DNA of 64,000 bases from Pigmentiphaga sp. NML030171 (lineage in GTDB: Bacteria > Pseudomonadota > Gammaproteobacteria > Burkholderiales > Burkholderiaceae_B): contig NZ_NINX01000039.1 of NCBI RefSeq assembly GCF_002188635.1, positions 62,001 to 126,000 on the forward strand, given 5' to 3'. This document shows, in pieces, positions 43,306 through 52,228 of this stretch (positions within the stretch are counted from its first letter, which is position 1; each line of letters opens with the position of its first letter). Made by a program: the position numbers and the translations under genes. The notes under the pieces were generated by a model that made no database searches, was not told the origin of the DNA, and was given only the letters and a program-made list of their open reading frames with translations.

Positions 43306-46071
43306 ATGAACTTCATGCTGCTCAAGGCCTTTTTCGCGGGTTTTCTTCGCACCCGCCACATTTCCCGCCACTTCCGCCGGCTGGCGCTGCTGGACACGCT
43401 GGCCCGCACCGGCGTCAGCCGCGAGCTGCCGCCGGGCCTGACGAAAATCCTGGTTGCCGCGGCCAAGGCCGACGCCGGCGAACTGCTGAAGCACCTGGAC
43501 AGTCACGAGGACGGCTTGTCGGAGAGCCAGGCCGCGGCCATACGCGAGCGCGTGGGCCCGAACGAGGTCGAACACGAGAAGCCGCTGCCCTGGTGGAGGC
43601 ATCTGTGGCATTGCTACAGAAATCCGTTCAACCTCCTGTTGACCCTGCTGGCGGCGATCTCCTATCTGACCGAGGACACCAAGGCCGCGCTCGTCATCGG
43701 CACGATGATCGTGCTGTCGACGCTGCTGCGCTTCTGGCAGGAAGGCAAGTCCAACCGCGCCGCCGATGCGCTCAAGGCCATGGTCGGCAATACCGCCACG
43801 GTGGTGCGGCGCGACGCTACCGAGGACGCCGCACGGCTTTTCGAGCAGTACTACGGCGTCCACCTGCGTGCCCGCGCGGCCCGGCGGGTGGAACTGCCGA
43901 TCCGGCTGCTGGTGCCGGGCGACGTGATCGCGTTGGCGGCGGGCGACATGATTCCGGCCGATTGCCGCATCCTGTCGGCCAAGGACCTGTTCGTATCGCA
44001 GGCGGCGATGACGGGCGAGGCCATGCCGGTCGAGAAGTTCGCGCTGCATCGCGACGCCGGAACGGTGAACCCGCTGGAGCTGGAGAACATCCTGTTCATG
44101 GGGACCAACGTGGTCTCGGGCGCGGCCACGGCGGTAGTGGTGGGCACCGGCAACCAGACCTATTTCGGCATGCTGGCCGGCCGCGTCACCGCCGTCGACC
44201 GGGGCCAGACTTCGTTCCAGGCCGGCGTCAACAAGGTGAGCTGGCTGCTGATCCGCTTCATGTTCGTGATGGCGCCGCTGGTGCTGCTGATCAACGGCTT
44301 CACCAAGGGCGACTGGATGGAGGCGCTGCTGTTCGCGCTGTCCATCGCGGTCGGCCTGACGCCCGAGATGCTGCCGATGATCGTGACTTCCACGCTGGCC
44401 AAGGGCGCGGTGTTCCTGTCGCGCAAGAAGGTCATCGTCAAGCGGCTCGATGCCATCCAGAACTTCGGCGCGATGGACGTGCTGTGCACCGACAAGACCG
44501 GGACGCTGACGCAGGACCGCATTTTCCTGGCCCGGCACGTCGATGCCTGGGGCGAGGATTCCGATGCCGTACTGGAGCTGGCCTACTTGAACAGCTACTA
44601 CCAGACGGGGCTGAAGAACCTGCTGGACGTGGCCGTGCTGGAACACGCCGAGATGCAGCGCGAACTGGAACCCGCCGCGAATTTCCGCAAGGTGGACGAG
44701 ATTCCGTTCGACTTCGAGCGGCGCCGGATGTCGGTGGTGGTGGCCGAGTATGACGACCATCACCTGATCATCACCAAGGGCGCGGTCGAGGAAATCCTGT
44801 CGGTCTGCACCCGGGTGCGCCACGGCGAGGACACCGAGGCTCTGACGCCCGCCGTGCTGGCGGACATCCGCAGGGTGACGGCCGAGTTCAACGGGGAAGG
44901 GCTGCGGGTGGTCGCGGTGGCGGCCCGGGAACAGCCGCCGGCGCAGGAAACCTTCGGCGTAGCCGACGAGCGGGACCTGACCCTGATCGGCTACGTGGCG
45001 TTCCTGGATCCGCCCAAGGAGTCCACCGCGCCGGCGTTGGAGGCGCTGGCGCGGCACGGCGTGGCGGTCAAGGTGCTGACCGGCGACAACGAACTGGTCA
45101 CGGCCAAGATCTGCCGCGAGGTGGGGCTGGCGCAGCAGGGCATGCTGTTGGGCGGCGACATCGAAGGCATGGGCGATCGCGAGCTGGCGCAGGCCGTCGA
45201 GCGCTACAACGTTTTCGCCCGCCTGACCCCCGCGCACAAGGAGCGCATCGTGCGTCTGCTCAAGGCCAACGGCCACGTGGTGGGATTCCTGGGCGACGGC
45301 ATCAACGACGCACCGGCGCTGCGCGCCGCGGACATTGGCATCTCGGTGGACACGGCGGTGGACATCGCCAAGGAAGCCGCCGACATCATTCTGCTCGAAA
45401 AGAGCCTGATGGTGCTGGAGGAGGGCGTGCAGGAAGGGCGCCGCACCTTCGCCAACATGCTGAAGTACATCAAGATGACGGCCAGCTCGAATTTCGGCAA
45501 CGTGTTCTCGGTGCTGGTGGCCTCGGCCTTCATCCCGTTCCTGCCCATGCTGCCCATGCACCTGCTGGTGCAGAACCTGCTGTACGACATCTCGCAGATC
45601 GCCATCCCGTTCGACAACGTGGACGACGAACTGCTGCAGAAGCCGCAGCGCTGGCAGCCCGGGGATATCGGTCGTTTCATGGTGTTCTTCGGGCCGATCA
45701 GCTCGGTGTTCGACATCACGACCTACGCGATGATGTGGTTCGTGTTCGGCGCCAACTCGCCCGCGCACCAGACGCTGTTCCAGTCGGGCTGGTTCGTGGT
45801 GGGGCTGCTGACCCAGACCCTGATCGTGCACATGATCCGCACGCCCAGAATCCCCTTCATCCAGAGCCGCGCCGCCGTGCCGCTGATGGCGATGACGGCC
45901 GCCATCATGGCGATCGGCATCTTCCTGCCCATGGGGCCGCTGGCGCACTACTTCAAGCTGCAGGCGCTGCCGCCGCTGTACTTCGCCTTCCTGCCGGCGA
46001 TCTTGCTGGCCTACATGGGACTGACCCAGGCCATGAAGGGCATCTACGTGCGTCGCTACGGCTGGCAGTAA
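43306..46071 (+). CDS. mgtA: Magnesium-translocating P-type ATPase
   Basis: The 921-residue P3B-type ATPase imports Mg2+ across the inner membrane. Motifs: SQAAMTGEAMPVEK in the actuator domain, the membrane GLTPEMLPMIV, the phosphorylation site CTDKTGTLTQD, KGAVEEIL in the nucleotide domain, LTGDNELVTAKI, and GFLGDGINDAPALRAADIG. The C-terminal membrane half has NLLYDISQIAIPFDNVD, characteristic of MgtA. Ribosome site GGAGAAG lies just before the ATG. Expression is probably controlled by the mgtL-like ORF and stem immediately upstream. It converges with cyoD. Confidence 0.95.
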   Translation: MNFMLLKAFFAGFLRTRHISRHFRRLALLDTLARTGVSRELPPGLTKILVAAAKADAGELLKHLDSHEDGLSESQAAAIRERVGPNEVEHEKPLPWWRHLWHCYRNPFNLLLTLLAAISYLTEDTKAALVIGTMIVLSTLLRFWQEGKSNRAADALKAMVGNTATVVRRDATEDAARLFEQYYGVHLRARAARRVELPIRLLVPGDVIALAAGDMIPADCRILSAKDLFVSQAAMTGEAMPVEKFALHRDAGTVNPLELENILFMGTNVVSGAATAVVVGTGNQTYFGMLAGRVTAVDRGQTSFQAGVNKVSWLLIRFMFVMAPLVLLINGFTKGDWMEALLFALSIAVGLTPEMLPMIVTSTLAKGAVFLSRKKVIVKRLDAIQNFGAMDVLCTDKTGTLTQDRIFLARHVDAWGEDSDAVLELAYLNSYYQTGLKNLLDVAVLEHAEMQRELEPAANFRKVDEIPFDFERRRMSVVVAEYDDHHLIITKGAVEEILSVCTRVRHGEDTEALTPAVLADIRRVTAEFNGEGLRVVAVAAREQPPAQETFGVADERDLTLIGYVAFLDPPKESTAPALEALARHGVAVKVLTGDNELVTAKICREVGLAQQGMLLGGDIEGMGDRELAQAVERYNVFARLTPAHKERIVRLLKANGHVVGFLGDGINDAPALRAADIGISVDTAVDIAKEAADIILLEKSLMVLEEGVQEGRRTFANMLKYIKMTASSNFGNVFSVLVASAFIPFLPMLPMHLLVQNLLYDISQIAIPFDNVDDELLQKPQRWQPGDIGRFMVFFGPISSVFDITTYAMMWFVFGANSPAHQTLFQSGWFVVGLLTQTLIVHMIRTPRIPFIQSRAAVPLMAMTAAIMAIGIFLPMGPLAHYFKLQALPPLYFAFLPAILLAYMGLTQAMKGIYVRRYGWQ

Positions 46072-46078
46072 CCCCCGC

Positions 46079-46155
46079 CAGCCTGTTTTGGGGGGCTGCC
46101 GCGTAGCGGCTGGGGGCCCACCATTCTGGGCGCGCGTCAGCGCGTAGGGGGGGAC
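46079..46155. terminator. Convergent terminator region between mgtA and cyoD
   Basis: In this gap between convergent stops, GCCGC-GTA-GCGGC forms a compact hairpin flanked by C and G runs (CCCCC before TTTTGGGGGG), and a second hairpin follows in the repeat at 46130-46153. The composition suits bidirectional termination, although the T-tract is only four bases. Confidence 0.4.
46130..46153. repeat. Intergenic hairpin repeat, copy 1
   Basis: The core GCGCGCGTCAGCGCGTAGG plus a G run lies directly after the cyoD stop on the minus strand. CGCGC and GCGCG form a stem around GTCA. An almost identical element follows the cyoB stop at 47238-47262, so this is a dispersed 3'-end repeat. Confidence 0.65.
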
Positions 46156-46500
46156 CTACATCGGCATCATGTTCGCGTTCATGTTGTGCAGCACCCATGC
46201 GGAGCCGCCGACGATGATCGCGATGATCAGCACGGTGAAGACGAAGGACGACAGATTCTCGCGCTGTTCGGGCGAGGTGCCCATGTGCAGGAAGAACACC
46301 AGCTGGACCAGCAGTTGCAGCACGCACAGCACGACGATGGCCGAGACGGCGGCAAAGCCGGTCAGTGCGCCGGTCATTACCACGCCGAAGGACAGCGCGG
46401 TCAGCACGATGCAGAGGACGAAGCCGACCAGATAGGACTTGACCGAGCCGTGGCTGGCGTGGGAATCGTGGCCTTCGGCGGTGGAGGAGTGTTGCGCCAT
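46156..46500 (-). CDS. cyoD: Cytochrome bo3 ubiquinol oxidase subunit IV
   Basis: The 114-residue protein has three membrane helices and the CyoD pattern: GSVKSYLVGFVLCIVLTALSFGVVM, VLCVLQLLVQLVFFLHMG and a C-terminal VFTVLIIAIIVGGSAWVLHNMN. It stabilises the copper site of the bo3 quinol oxidase in the inner membrane. Its ATG overlaps the cyoC stop by one base (TAATG). It is the last gene of the operon; no cyoE follows. Confidence 0.94.
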   Translation of the reverse strand: MAQHSSTAEGHDSHASHGSVKSYLVGFVLCIVLTALSFGVVMTGALTGFAAVSAIVVLCVLQLLVQLVFFLHMGTSPEQRENLSSFVFTVLIIAIIVGGSAWVLHNMNANMMPM

Positions 46501-47135
46501 TACAGGGCTCCCATCAGGTAGACGAAGGTGAACACGCAGATCCAGACCAGGTCCAGGAAGTGCCAGAACAGGCTCAGGCAGGCCATGCGCCGGCGCACGA
46601 TGGCGTCCAGGCCATGGCGGCTGATCATGTGCATCATCACGGCCATCCAGATCAGGCCCGAAGTCACGTGCAGGCCGTGGGTGCCGACCAGGGTGAAGAA
46701 GGCCGACAGGTAGGCGCTGCGCTGCGGACCCGCGCCCTCGGCGATCAGGTGATGGAACTCATAGATTTCCATGCCGATGAAGCCGGCGCCGAACAGGAAG
46801 GTCACCGCCATCCAGGCCAGCACCTTGCCGCGCTGCCCGGCATGCATGGCCAGCATCGCCATGCCGAAGGTCACGCTGCTGACCAGCAGCAGCATGGTTT
46901 CGGTCAGCACGAACGACAGGTCGAACAGCTCGCTGCCATGCGGCCCGCCCGCGGTCGCGCCCGACAGCACGGCGAACGTCGCGAACAGCACCGAGAAGAT
47001 GAGCAAGTCGCTCATCAGATAGATCCAGAACCCCAGTACGGTCTTGGACCCATCGTCGTGATGCTCATGCCCCCCATGGGCATGATGATCGCCACCATCC
47101 TGGCGATGCGTATGAAGAATTGCTGCGCTACTCAT
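46500..47135 (-). CDS. cyoC: Cytochrome bo3 ubiquinol oxidase subunit III
   Basis: The 211-residue five-helix subunit belongs to the heme-copper oxidase subunit III family ([76 protein letters not shown]). A histidine-rich N-terminus (HAHGGHEHH) precedes the first helix. The ATG at 47135 follows a weak ribosome site, and upstream codons are not conserved. An unusual 129-bp gap with large hairpins separates it from cyoB. Confidence 0.94.
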   Translation of the reverse strand: MSSAAILHTHRQDGGDHHAHGGHEHHDDGSKTVLGFWIYLMSDLLIFSVLFATFAVLSGATAGGPHGSELFDLSFVLTETMLLLVSSVTFGMAMLAMHAGQRGKVLAWMAVTFLFGAGFIGMEIYEFHHLIAEGAGPQRSAYLSAFFTLVGTHGLHVTSGLIWMAVMMHMISRHGLDAIVRRRMACLSLFWHFLDLVWICVFTFVYLMGAL

Positions 47136-47188
47136 ATTGATCTTTATAAAACCGGCGCTTCGCACCGACACACTGCTACACGACCCAG

Positions 47189-47225
47189 GATGCGGTGGAT
47201 CCGGCTTTGCCGGTCCACCCGCATC
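47189..47225. repeat. Large hairpin between cyoB and cyoC
   Basis: GATGCGG-TGGA-CCGGC pairs with GCCGG-TCCA-CCGCATC around a TTT loop, giving 16 bp with one bulge on each side. It is followed at 47226-47240 by a CCCCC/GGGGG palindrome and then by repeat copy 2. In the cyo mRNA it lies between cyoB and cyoC, where it could halt 3' decay or partly terminate transcription. Confidence 0.6.
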
Positions 47226-47237
47226 GCCCCCTGGGGG

Positions 47238-47262
47238 GCGCGCGTAAGCGCGTAGGGGGGGG
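47238..47262. repeat. Intergenic hairpin repeat, copy 2
   Basis: GCGCGCGTAAGCGCGTAGG plus a G run differs from copy 1 (46130-46153) at one position in the shared core. It lies directly after the cyoB TAG on the minus strand, the same position relative to a stop codon as copy 1. Confidence 0.65.
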
Positions 47263-47264
47263 CT

Positions 47265-49241
47265 CTACGCCGCCTGCTTCAGCGACTCGTAGTGGGCGTT
47301 CTCGATACGCGCCACTTCGTCGGCCTTGACGTAGTAGTCCACGTCGCGGTCGTAGGCGCGGGCGATGAAGGCGCCGATCATGCCGGCCAGGCCCAGGCCC
47401 GCCAGCCACCAGATGTGCCAGACCAGGGCGAAGCCGAGCAGGGTGCCCGCCACGCCGATGTAGACGCCGGCGCCGGTGTTGCGCGGCATGTGGATGTCTT
47501 CGTAGTGGGCGGGACGCTGGTAGGCGACGCCGGTTTCCTTGTCATGCCAGAACTGATCGAGGTGGGACACTTGGGGCACCTTTGCGAAGTTGTAGAACGG
47601 CGGAGGAGAGGGAATGGACCATTCCAACGTACGGCCACCCCACGGGTCGCCGTCGAAGTCGACGTTCTTCTTGCGGTCGCGGATGCTGACGAAGATCTGC
47701 AGCAGCAGGAAGAAGATGCCCAGCGCGATGATGACCGCGCCCACCCAGGCGACGATCAGGTACGGCTGCCAGGCCGGATTGTCGTAGTGGTTCAGGCGGC
47801 GCGTCATGCCCATGAAGCCGAGGATGTACAGCGGCATGAAGGCCATGAAGAAGCCGATGAACCAGCACCAAAACGAGTACTTGCCCAGGCGTTCGTTCAG
47901 CTTGAAGCCGAAGGCCTTGGGGAACCAGTACACCATGGCGGCGATACACCCGAACACGACACCGCCGATGATGGTGTTGTGGAAGTGGGCGATCAGGAAC
48001 AGGCTGTTGTGCAGCACGAACGACACCGCGGGGATCGCCATCAGCACGCCGGTCATGCCGCCGATCACGAAGGTGATCATGAAGCCCAGCGTCCACAGCA
48101 CGGGCGTGGTGATCTCGACCCGGCCGCGATACATCGTAAACAGCCAGTTGAAGATCTTCACGCCCGTGGGCACCGAGATGATCATCGTCGCGATGCCGAA
48201 GAAGGCATTGACGTTGGCCCCCGAGCCCATGGTGAAGAAATGGTGCAGCCAGACCAGGAACGACAGCACGCCGATCGCGGCCGTGGCGTAGACCATGGAC
48301 TTGTAGCCGAACAGCGACTTGCGCGAGAAGGTGGCGATGATTTCCGAGAACGCGCCGAAGCAGGGCAGGATCAGGATGTAGACCTCGGGGTGGCCCCAGA
48401 TCCAGATCAGGTTCACGTACATCATCACGTTGCCGCCCAGGTCATTCGTGAAGAAGTGCATGCCCAGGTAGCGGTCGACGGTCAGCAACGCCAGCGTGGC
48501 CGTCAGCACCGGGAAGGCGGCGACGATCAGGATGTTGGTGACCAGCGCGGTCCAGGTGAACACCGGCATCTTCATCATCGTCATGCCGGGTGCGCGCATG
48601 CGCAGGATGGTGACGATGAAGTTGATGCCGCTGAGCGTGGTCCCCAGCCCTGACAGCTGCAAGGCCCAGATGTAGTAGTCGACCCCCACGCCCGGGCTGT
48701 AGTCCAGGCCGGACAGCGGCGGATAGGCCAGCCAGCCGGTGGCGGCGAACTCGCCCACGAACAGCGACATCATGATCAGCACGACACCGCCGCCGAACAG
48801 CCAGAAGCTGAGCGAGTTCAGGAACGGGTAGGCCACGTCGCGGGCGCCGATCTGCAGCGGCACGACGATGTTCATCAGGCCCGTGATGAACGGCATGGCC
48901 ATGAAGAAGATCATGATCACGCCGTGGGCGGTGAAGATCTGGTCGTAGTGGTGGGGAGGCAGGTAGCCGGCCGCGTCGCTCGAGGCGATGGCCAGCTGCG
49001 TGCGCATCATGATGGCATCGGCGAATCCGCGCAGCAGCATGATCAGCGCCACGATGATGTACATGATGCCGATGCGCTTGTGGTCCACCGTGGTCAGCCA
49101 TTCCTTCCACAGGTAGGTCCACTTGCCGTAATAGGTGACGGCGCCAAGCATGGCGGCGCCCAGAATGACGACCGCGGCCAGCGTGACCATGACGATGGGT
49201 TCATGGTACGGAATGGCATCCAGGGTCAGTTTCCCGAACAT
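47265..49241 (-). CDS. cyoB: Cytochrome bo3 ubiquinol oxidase subunit I
   Basis: The 658-residue catalytic subunit reduces O2 to water with quinol electrons and pumps protons. It has about 15 helices and the heme-copper signatures [22 protein letters not shown] (CuB His, cross-linked Tyr), WLHHFFTMG, and [13 protein letters not shown] for heme ligands. Residues [13 protein letters not shown] at the start and the quinol-oxidase C-terminal extension are typical of CyoB rather than cytochrome c oxidases. The start is ATG 49241 with GGAG 7 nt upstream, 4 bp after the cyoA stop. Confidence 0.96.
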   Translation of the reverse strand: MFGKLTLDAIPYHEPIVMVTLAAVVILGAAMLGAVTYYGKWTYLWKEWLTTVDHKRIGIMYIIVALIMLLRGFADAIMMRTQLAIASSDAAGYLPPHHYDQIFTAHGVIMIFFMAMPFITGLMNIVVPLQIGARDVAYPFLNSLSFWLFGGGVVLIMMSLFVGEFAATGWLAYPPLSGLDYSPGVGVDYYIWALQLSGLGTTLSGINFIVTILRMRAPGMTMMKMPVFTWTALVTNILIVAAFPVLTATLALLTVDRYLGMHFFTNDLGGNVMMYVNLIWIWGHPEVYILILPCFGAFSEIIATFSRKSLFGYKSMVYATAAIGVLSFLVWLHHFFTMGSGANVNAFFGIATMIISVPTGVKIFNWLFTMYRGRVEITTPVLWTLGFMITFVIGGMTGVLMAIPAVSFVLHNSLFLIAHFHNTIIGGVVFGCIAAMVYWFPKAFGFKLNERLGKYSFWCWFIGFFMAFMPLYILGFMGMTRRLNHYDNPAWQPYLIVAWVGAVIIALGIFFLLLQIFVSIRDRKKNVDFDGDPWGGRTLEWSIPSPPPFYNFAKVPQVSHLDQFWHDKETGVAYQRPAHYEDIHMPRNTGAGVYIGVAGTLLGFALVWHIWWLAGLGLAGMIGAFIARAYDRDVDYYVKADEVARIENAHYESLKQAA

Positions 49242-49245
49242 CGAT

Positions 49246-50154
49246 TTACTCCGACAAGGCAATCTTGGGGGTGTTGGCAGGCGTGCACATTCCGGTATCC
49301 ATGCCTGCGGAGGCCATGTACTGGTAAATGATGCCGTCGAACATGTTGGGCTCGGCGCCCGAGTAGTAGGCCACGGGCTCGTGCTCGCTGGGCGAGACCA
49401 GCGCCTGGTAGGCCTCGGGCGTCATCTTGCTGGGCGACGCCTGCGCGTTGCGGACCCACTGCTCGAAGTCCGCCTGGCTGCTGGCGATGGCCTTGAAGCG
49501 CATGCCCGAGAAGCCCGAGCCGCTGTAGTTGGCCGAGATGCCCGCGTAGGTGCCGGCTTCGCGCGCGATCAGGTGAAGCTTCGTTTCCATGCCCGCCATG
49601 GAATAGATCTGGCTGCCCAGCTGCGGGATGAAGAAGGAGTTCATGACCGAGGCGGACGTGATGCGGAAGTTGACCGGCGTGTCCACCGGGAACTGGATCT
49701 CGTTGACGGTGGCGATCTTGTACTCGGGGTAGATGAACAGCCACTTCCAGTCCAGCGATACGACGTCGATCTCGATCGGCTTGACCTCGGACTGCAGGGG
49801 ACGGTAGGGATCCAGCTCGTGCGAGCTCTTCCAGGTCAGCACCGCCAGGATGCCGACGATGATGCAGGGAATGGTCCAGACCACCACTTCGATGGCGGTG
49901 GAGTGCGACCACTTGGGGTCGTACTTGGCCTGGGTGTTCGAGGCGCGGTACTTCCAGGCGAACCACAGGGTCAGGATGATGACCGGCACGACCACCAGCA
50001 GCATCAACCCGGTCGCGGTCAGGAGCAGGGTTTTTTCCTGGGCGCCGATGTCGCCCTTGGGATTCAGGATGTCCATGTTGCAGCCAGCCAGCAGCAACAT
50101 CATGGCGCCGACACACAATGTGCGTCCCGCGTTCGCGAAGAAGGATTTACTCAC
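49246..50154 (-). CDS. cyoA: Cytochrome bo3 ubiquinol oxidase subunit II
   Basis: The 302-residue lipoprotein has a lipobox (LLLAGC, about residues 20-25), two membrane helices and a periplasmic cupredoxin domain. As in quinol oxidases, the CuA ligands are absent from the segment around [22 protein letters not shown]-like C-terminal domain follows. The start is GTG at 50154 with AAGG upstream. It opens the cyoABCD operon. The 234-bp upstream region holds two RegA-type operator repeats. Confidence 0.95.
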   Translation of the reverse strand: MSKSFFANAGRTLCVGAMMLLLAGCNMDILNPKGDIGAQEKTLLLTATGLMLLVVVPVIILTLWFAWKYRASNTQAKYDPKWSHSTAIEVVVWTIPCIIVGILAVLTWKSSHELDPYRPLQSEVKPIEIDVVSLDWKWLFIYPEYKIATVNEIQFPVDTPVNFRITSASVMNSFFIPQLGSQIYSMAGMETKLHLIAREAGTYAGISANYSGSGFSGMRFKAIASSQADFEQWVRNAQASPSKMTPEAYQALVSPSEHEPVAYYSGAEPNMFDGIIYQYMASAGMDTGMCTPANTPKIALSE

Positions 50155-50230
50155 GTCCAGCCTTGGTGTGTAGAAACGTTGGCGAAATCCGCCAGTTCCG
50201 CATCCTACTGAACGTGCCTAGAGGGGGCCT

Positions 50231-50245
50231 GCGACAAATAGTCGC
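50231..50245. promoter_or_regulatory. RegA-type operator upstream of cyoA (proximal)
   Basis: GCGAC-AAATA-GTCGC is a perfect inverted repeat with a 5-bp spacer, fitting the RegA/PrrA/ActR consensus of GCGNC half-sites. It lies about 77 bp before the cyoA start. If the -10-like TAGGAT (minus strand, 50202-50207) is used, the site is centred near -43, an activator position. Confidence 0.6.
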
Positions 50246-50349
50246 GCGCGGCGGGGGTTGGCAGCGGTCCCCCGGAACGGCGCGGCCGGGCGCGCCTTGC
50301 ATCGCACCATTTGTGGCGAATTGTGACCGTGGGGCCTAGGGAATAGCCC

Positions 50350-50366
50350 TGCGACAATATGTCGCA
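50350..50366. promoter_or_regulatory. RegA-type operator upstream of cyoA (distal)
   Basis: TGCGAC-AATAT-GTCGCA is a perfect 6-bp inverted repeat of the same design as the site at 50231. It lies just beyond the regA stop. A degenerate third copy, GTGGC-N5-GTGAC, appears near 50314. Nothing else in this 234-bp gap looks coding. Confidence 0.6.
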
Positions 50367-50388
50367 CCGGTGTTCGCCTGGCGGGCGC

Positions 50389-50946
50389 TTATTCGGGTTC
50401 CGGACCCCGCTCCGGCCCGGGCCGCTTGGCCAGTTTGCGCTGCAGCGAGCGCCGGTGCATGTTGAGCAGGCGGGCGGCCGCCGAGACGTTGCCGCCGGTT
50501 TCGTGCAGCGCCTGCTGGATGTGCTCCCACTCCAGGCGGTGCAGGGGGATCATGGTCGATTCCACCGTGACGGCCTCGGCCTTCTCCAGGCCCAGCGCGC
50601 GCAGGATCATGTCGGCCGTGGCCGGCTTGGGCAGGTAGTCGTCGGCGCCGCGCTTGATGGCGTCGACGGCGGTCGCCACGCTGGCGTAGCCGGTCACGAG
50701 CAGGATGCGCATGTCAGCGCGCAGGGCGCGCAGCGGCTTGATCAGCGTGAGCCCGGAGTCGTCGCTGCTGAGCTTGAGGTCGACCAGCGCGAAGCCGGGG
50801 CGGATCTCGTCGGCGATGCGCAGGGCCTCGGCGATGGTGGTGGCGGTGCGGGTTTCGAGCCCGCGCCGTGCCAGGCTGCGCTGCAGCGTGCGCAGGTAGA
50901 GTTCGTCGTCGTCGACCAGCAGGCCGATATCCAGGTCAGTCATCAT
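50389..50946 (-). CDS. regA: RegA/PrrA/ActR-type redox response regulator
   Basis: The 185-residue regulator has a receiver domain with the acidic pocket VDDDE, phospho-acceptor D56 (ALVDLKL) and the lysine in YLPKPA. A short linker and a Fis-like helix-turn-helix follow (NVSAAARLLNMHRRSLQRKLAKR, about 153-175), nearly identical to the recognition helix of RegA and PrrA. It turns on respiratory and redox genes when phosphorylated under low quinone oxidation. The ATG at 50946 overlaps the regB stop (ATGA). The next operon downstream is cyoABCD with two matching operators. Confidence 0.92.
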   Translation of the reverse strand: MMTDLDIGLLVDDDELYLRTLQRSLARRGLETRTATTIAEALRIADEIRPGFALVDLKLSSDDSGLTLIKPLRALRADMRILLVTGYASVATAVDAIKRGADDYLPKPATADMILRALGLEKAEAVTVESTMIPLHRLEWEHIQQALHETGGNVSAAARLLNMHRRSLQRKLAKRPGPERGPEPE

Positions 50947-52142
50947 GAGGTCACAGTGGTTTCCACGGGCAATTGGAACTGGATGCGCACGCCGCCGCCC
51001 TCGGCGGCGGTCATGGTCATCTCGCCGCCCAGGCGTTCGACCGTGGCATGCGACAGCGCCAGGCCCACGCCCAGGCCGCCGGGCTTGCCGCTGCGGAACA
51101 GCGTGGCGGGCAGGAGCGGCTGGTCGGGATTGAGGCCGCGTCCATAGTCGCGCACCACGCCGCGCACCATGCCCCCCTTGCATTCCAGGTGCAGGTCCAC
51201 GTAGGGGGCGCCGGCCTGGACGCCGGCATCGGCGGCATTGTTCAGCAGGGCCTGGAGCAGGTGGGCGACCGAGGGTTCGACGCGCAGGCCGCGCGGCAGG
51301 ACGCCGGTGCGGTGCAGTTCGACCGTGGGGCGGACCAGTTTCCACTGCTCCACCACGCGTTCCAGTTCCACCTCGGTTGGGACAGCGAGATTGCGCACGC
51401 GTTCCCGGCACAGGGCCAGCAGCTCGGTCAGCATCTCGGTGTCGGCGCGCAGGTCGTCGGTGTCGGCCTGGGCGGCGATCTCGTCGGCCAGCAGCGTCAT
51501 GGTGGCCAGCGGCGTGTTCAGCTCGTGCGCCATCGAGGCGGCGTGGGTGGCCAGTGCCACGATGCCTTCGTTGCGGGCGAAGCGTTCGCGCAGGTCGGCC
51601 AGTTCCCGTTCACGGTTGCGCAGGTCGGCGGCCAGCCGGGTCGAGAAGATCAGGATGACGCTGACCGAGATCAGGAAGCTGGCTGCGATGCCCCACAGCA
51701 GCAGTTCGTAGGCGTCGCCGGGGGCGTGCAGCGGATGGCCGAAGATGGCCGCCGCGGCGTAGCCGACCACGCCCGCGCCCGCGGTGGCGTAGGCCCAGCG
51801 GTTCGGCAGCGCCATCGCCGCCAGGGCGATCAGCACCAGGAACAGCAGGCCGAAGGGATTGCTGATGCCGCCGCTCCAGGCCACCATCCACGCCAGCACG
51901 ACGATGTCGACCAGCATGTGCAGGAAGGCCGTCGCGTGCGAGGGTTCGTCGCCGGTGCGCAGGCGCCAGCCGGCGTAGAGATTGAACAGCACGAGGGTGG
52001 CGACGCCGCTCCACAGCATGCCCAGGGGCAGGTCCACGCCCAGGGGGCCGCTGGCGATGAAGATGGTGGCGGCCTGGCCGCCTATGGCAAGCCAGCGCAG
52101 GCTGGACAGCGTGCGGAGGAAGGAGATTTCTGTGCGGCTCAT
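50943..52142 (-). CDS. regB: RegB/PrrB/ActS-type redox sensor histidine kinase
   Basis: The 399-residue kinase has six membrane helices. The RegB quinone-site heptapeptide GGISNPF is at about residues 91-97, the H-box MAHELNTPLATM with phospho-His 206, and a cysteine (C245, LLALCRERVRNL) occupies the place of the redox-active Cys of RegB. N and G boxes (LLNNAADAG, RDYGRGL, GLGVGLALSHATVERLGG) complete the catalytic domain. It senses quinone redox state and phosphorylates RegA. The ATG at 52142 was chosen because family homology starts there; a TTG 12 codons upstream is possible. Confidence 0.92.
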   Translation of the reverse strand: MSRTEISFLRTLSSLRWLAIGGQAATIFIASGPLGVDLPLGMLWSGVATLVLFNLYAGWRLRTGDEPSHATAFLHMLVDIVVLAWMVAWSGGISNPFGLLFLVLIALAAMALPNRWAYATAGAGVVGYAAAAIFGHPLHAPGDAYELLLWGIAASFLISVSVILIFSTRLAADLRNRERELADLRERFARNEGIVALATHAASMAHELNTPLATMTLLADEIAAQADTDDLRADTEMLTELLALCRERVRNLAVPTEVELERVVEQWKLVRPTVELHRTGVLPRGLRVEPSVAHLLQALLNNAADAGVQAGAPYVDLHLECKGGMVRGVVRDYGRGLNPDQPLLPATLFRSGKPGGLGVGLALSHATVERLGGEMTMTAAEGGGVRIQFQLPVETTVTS

Positions 52143-52228
52143 ACGATGGGAGATGGCCGGCGGCGGACGCGCCGGCAAGCTCCATTATGACGCACGAGCA
52201 GTGGACGCCGCCGGGAGGCGGCGCGCGT

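Noticed and set aside
42781-45948. A 1055-codon open frame on the minus strand across mgtA
   Set aside because: It is rich in His, Gln, Arg and Asp as expected from the reverse complement of a GC-rich membrane protein gene, has no recognisable domain, and mgtA on the plus strand is unambiguous.
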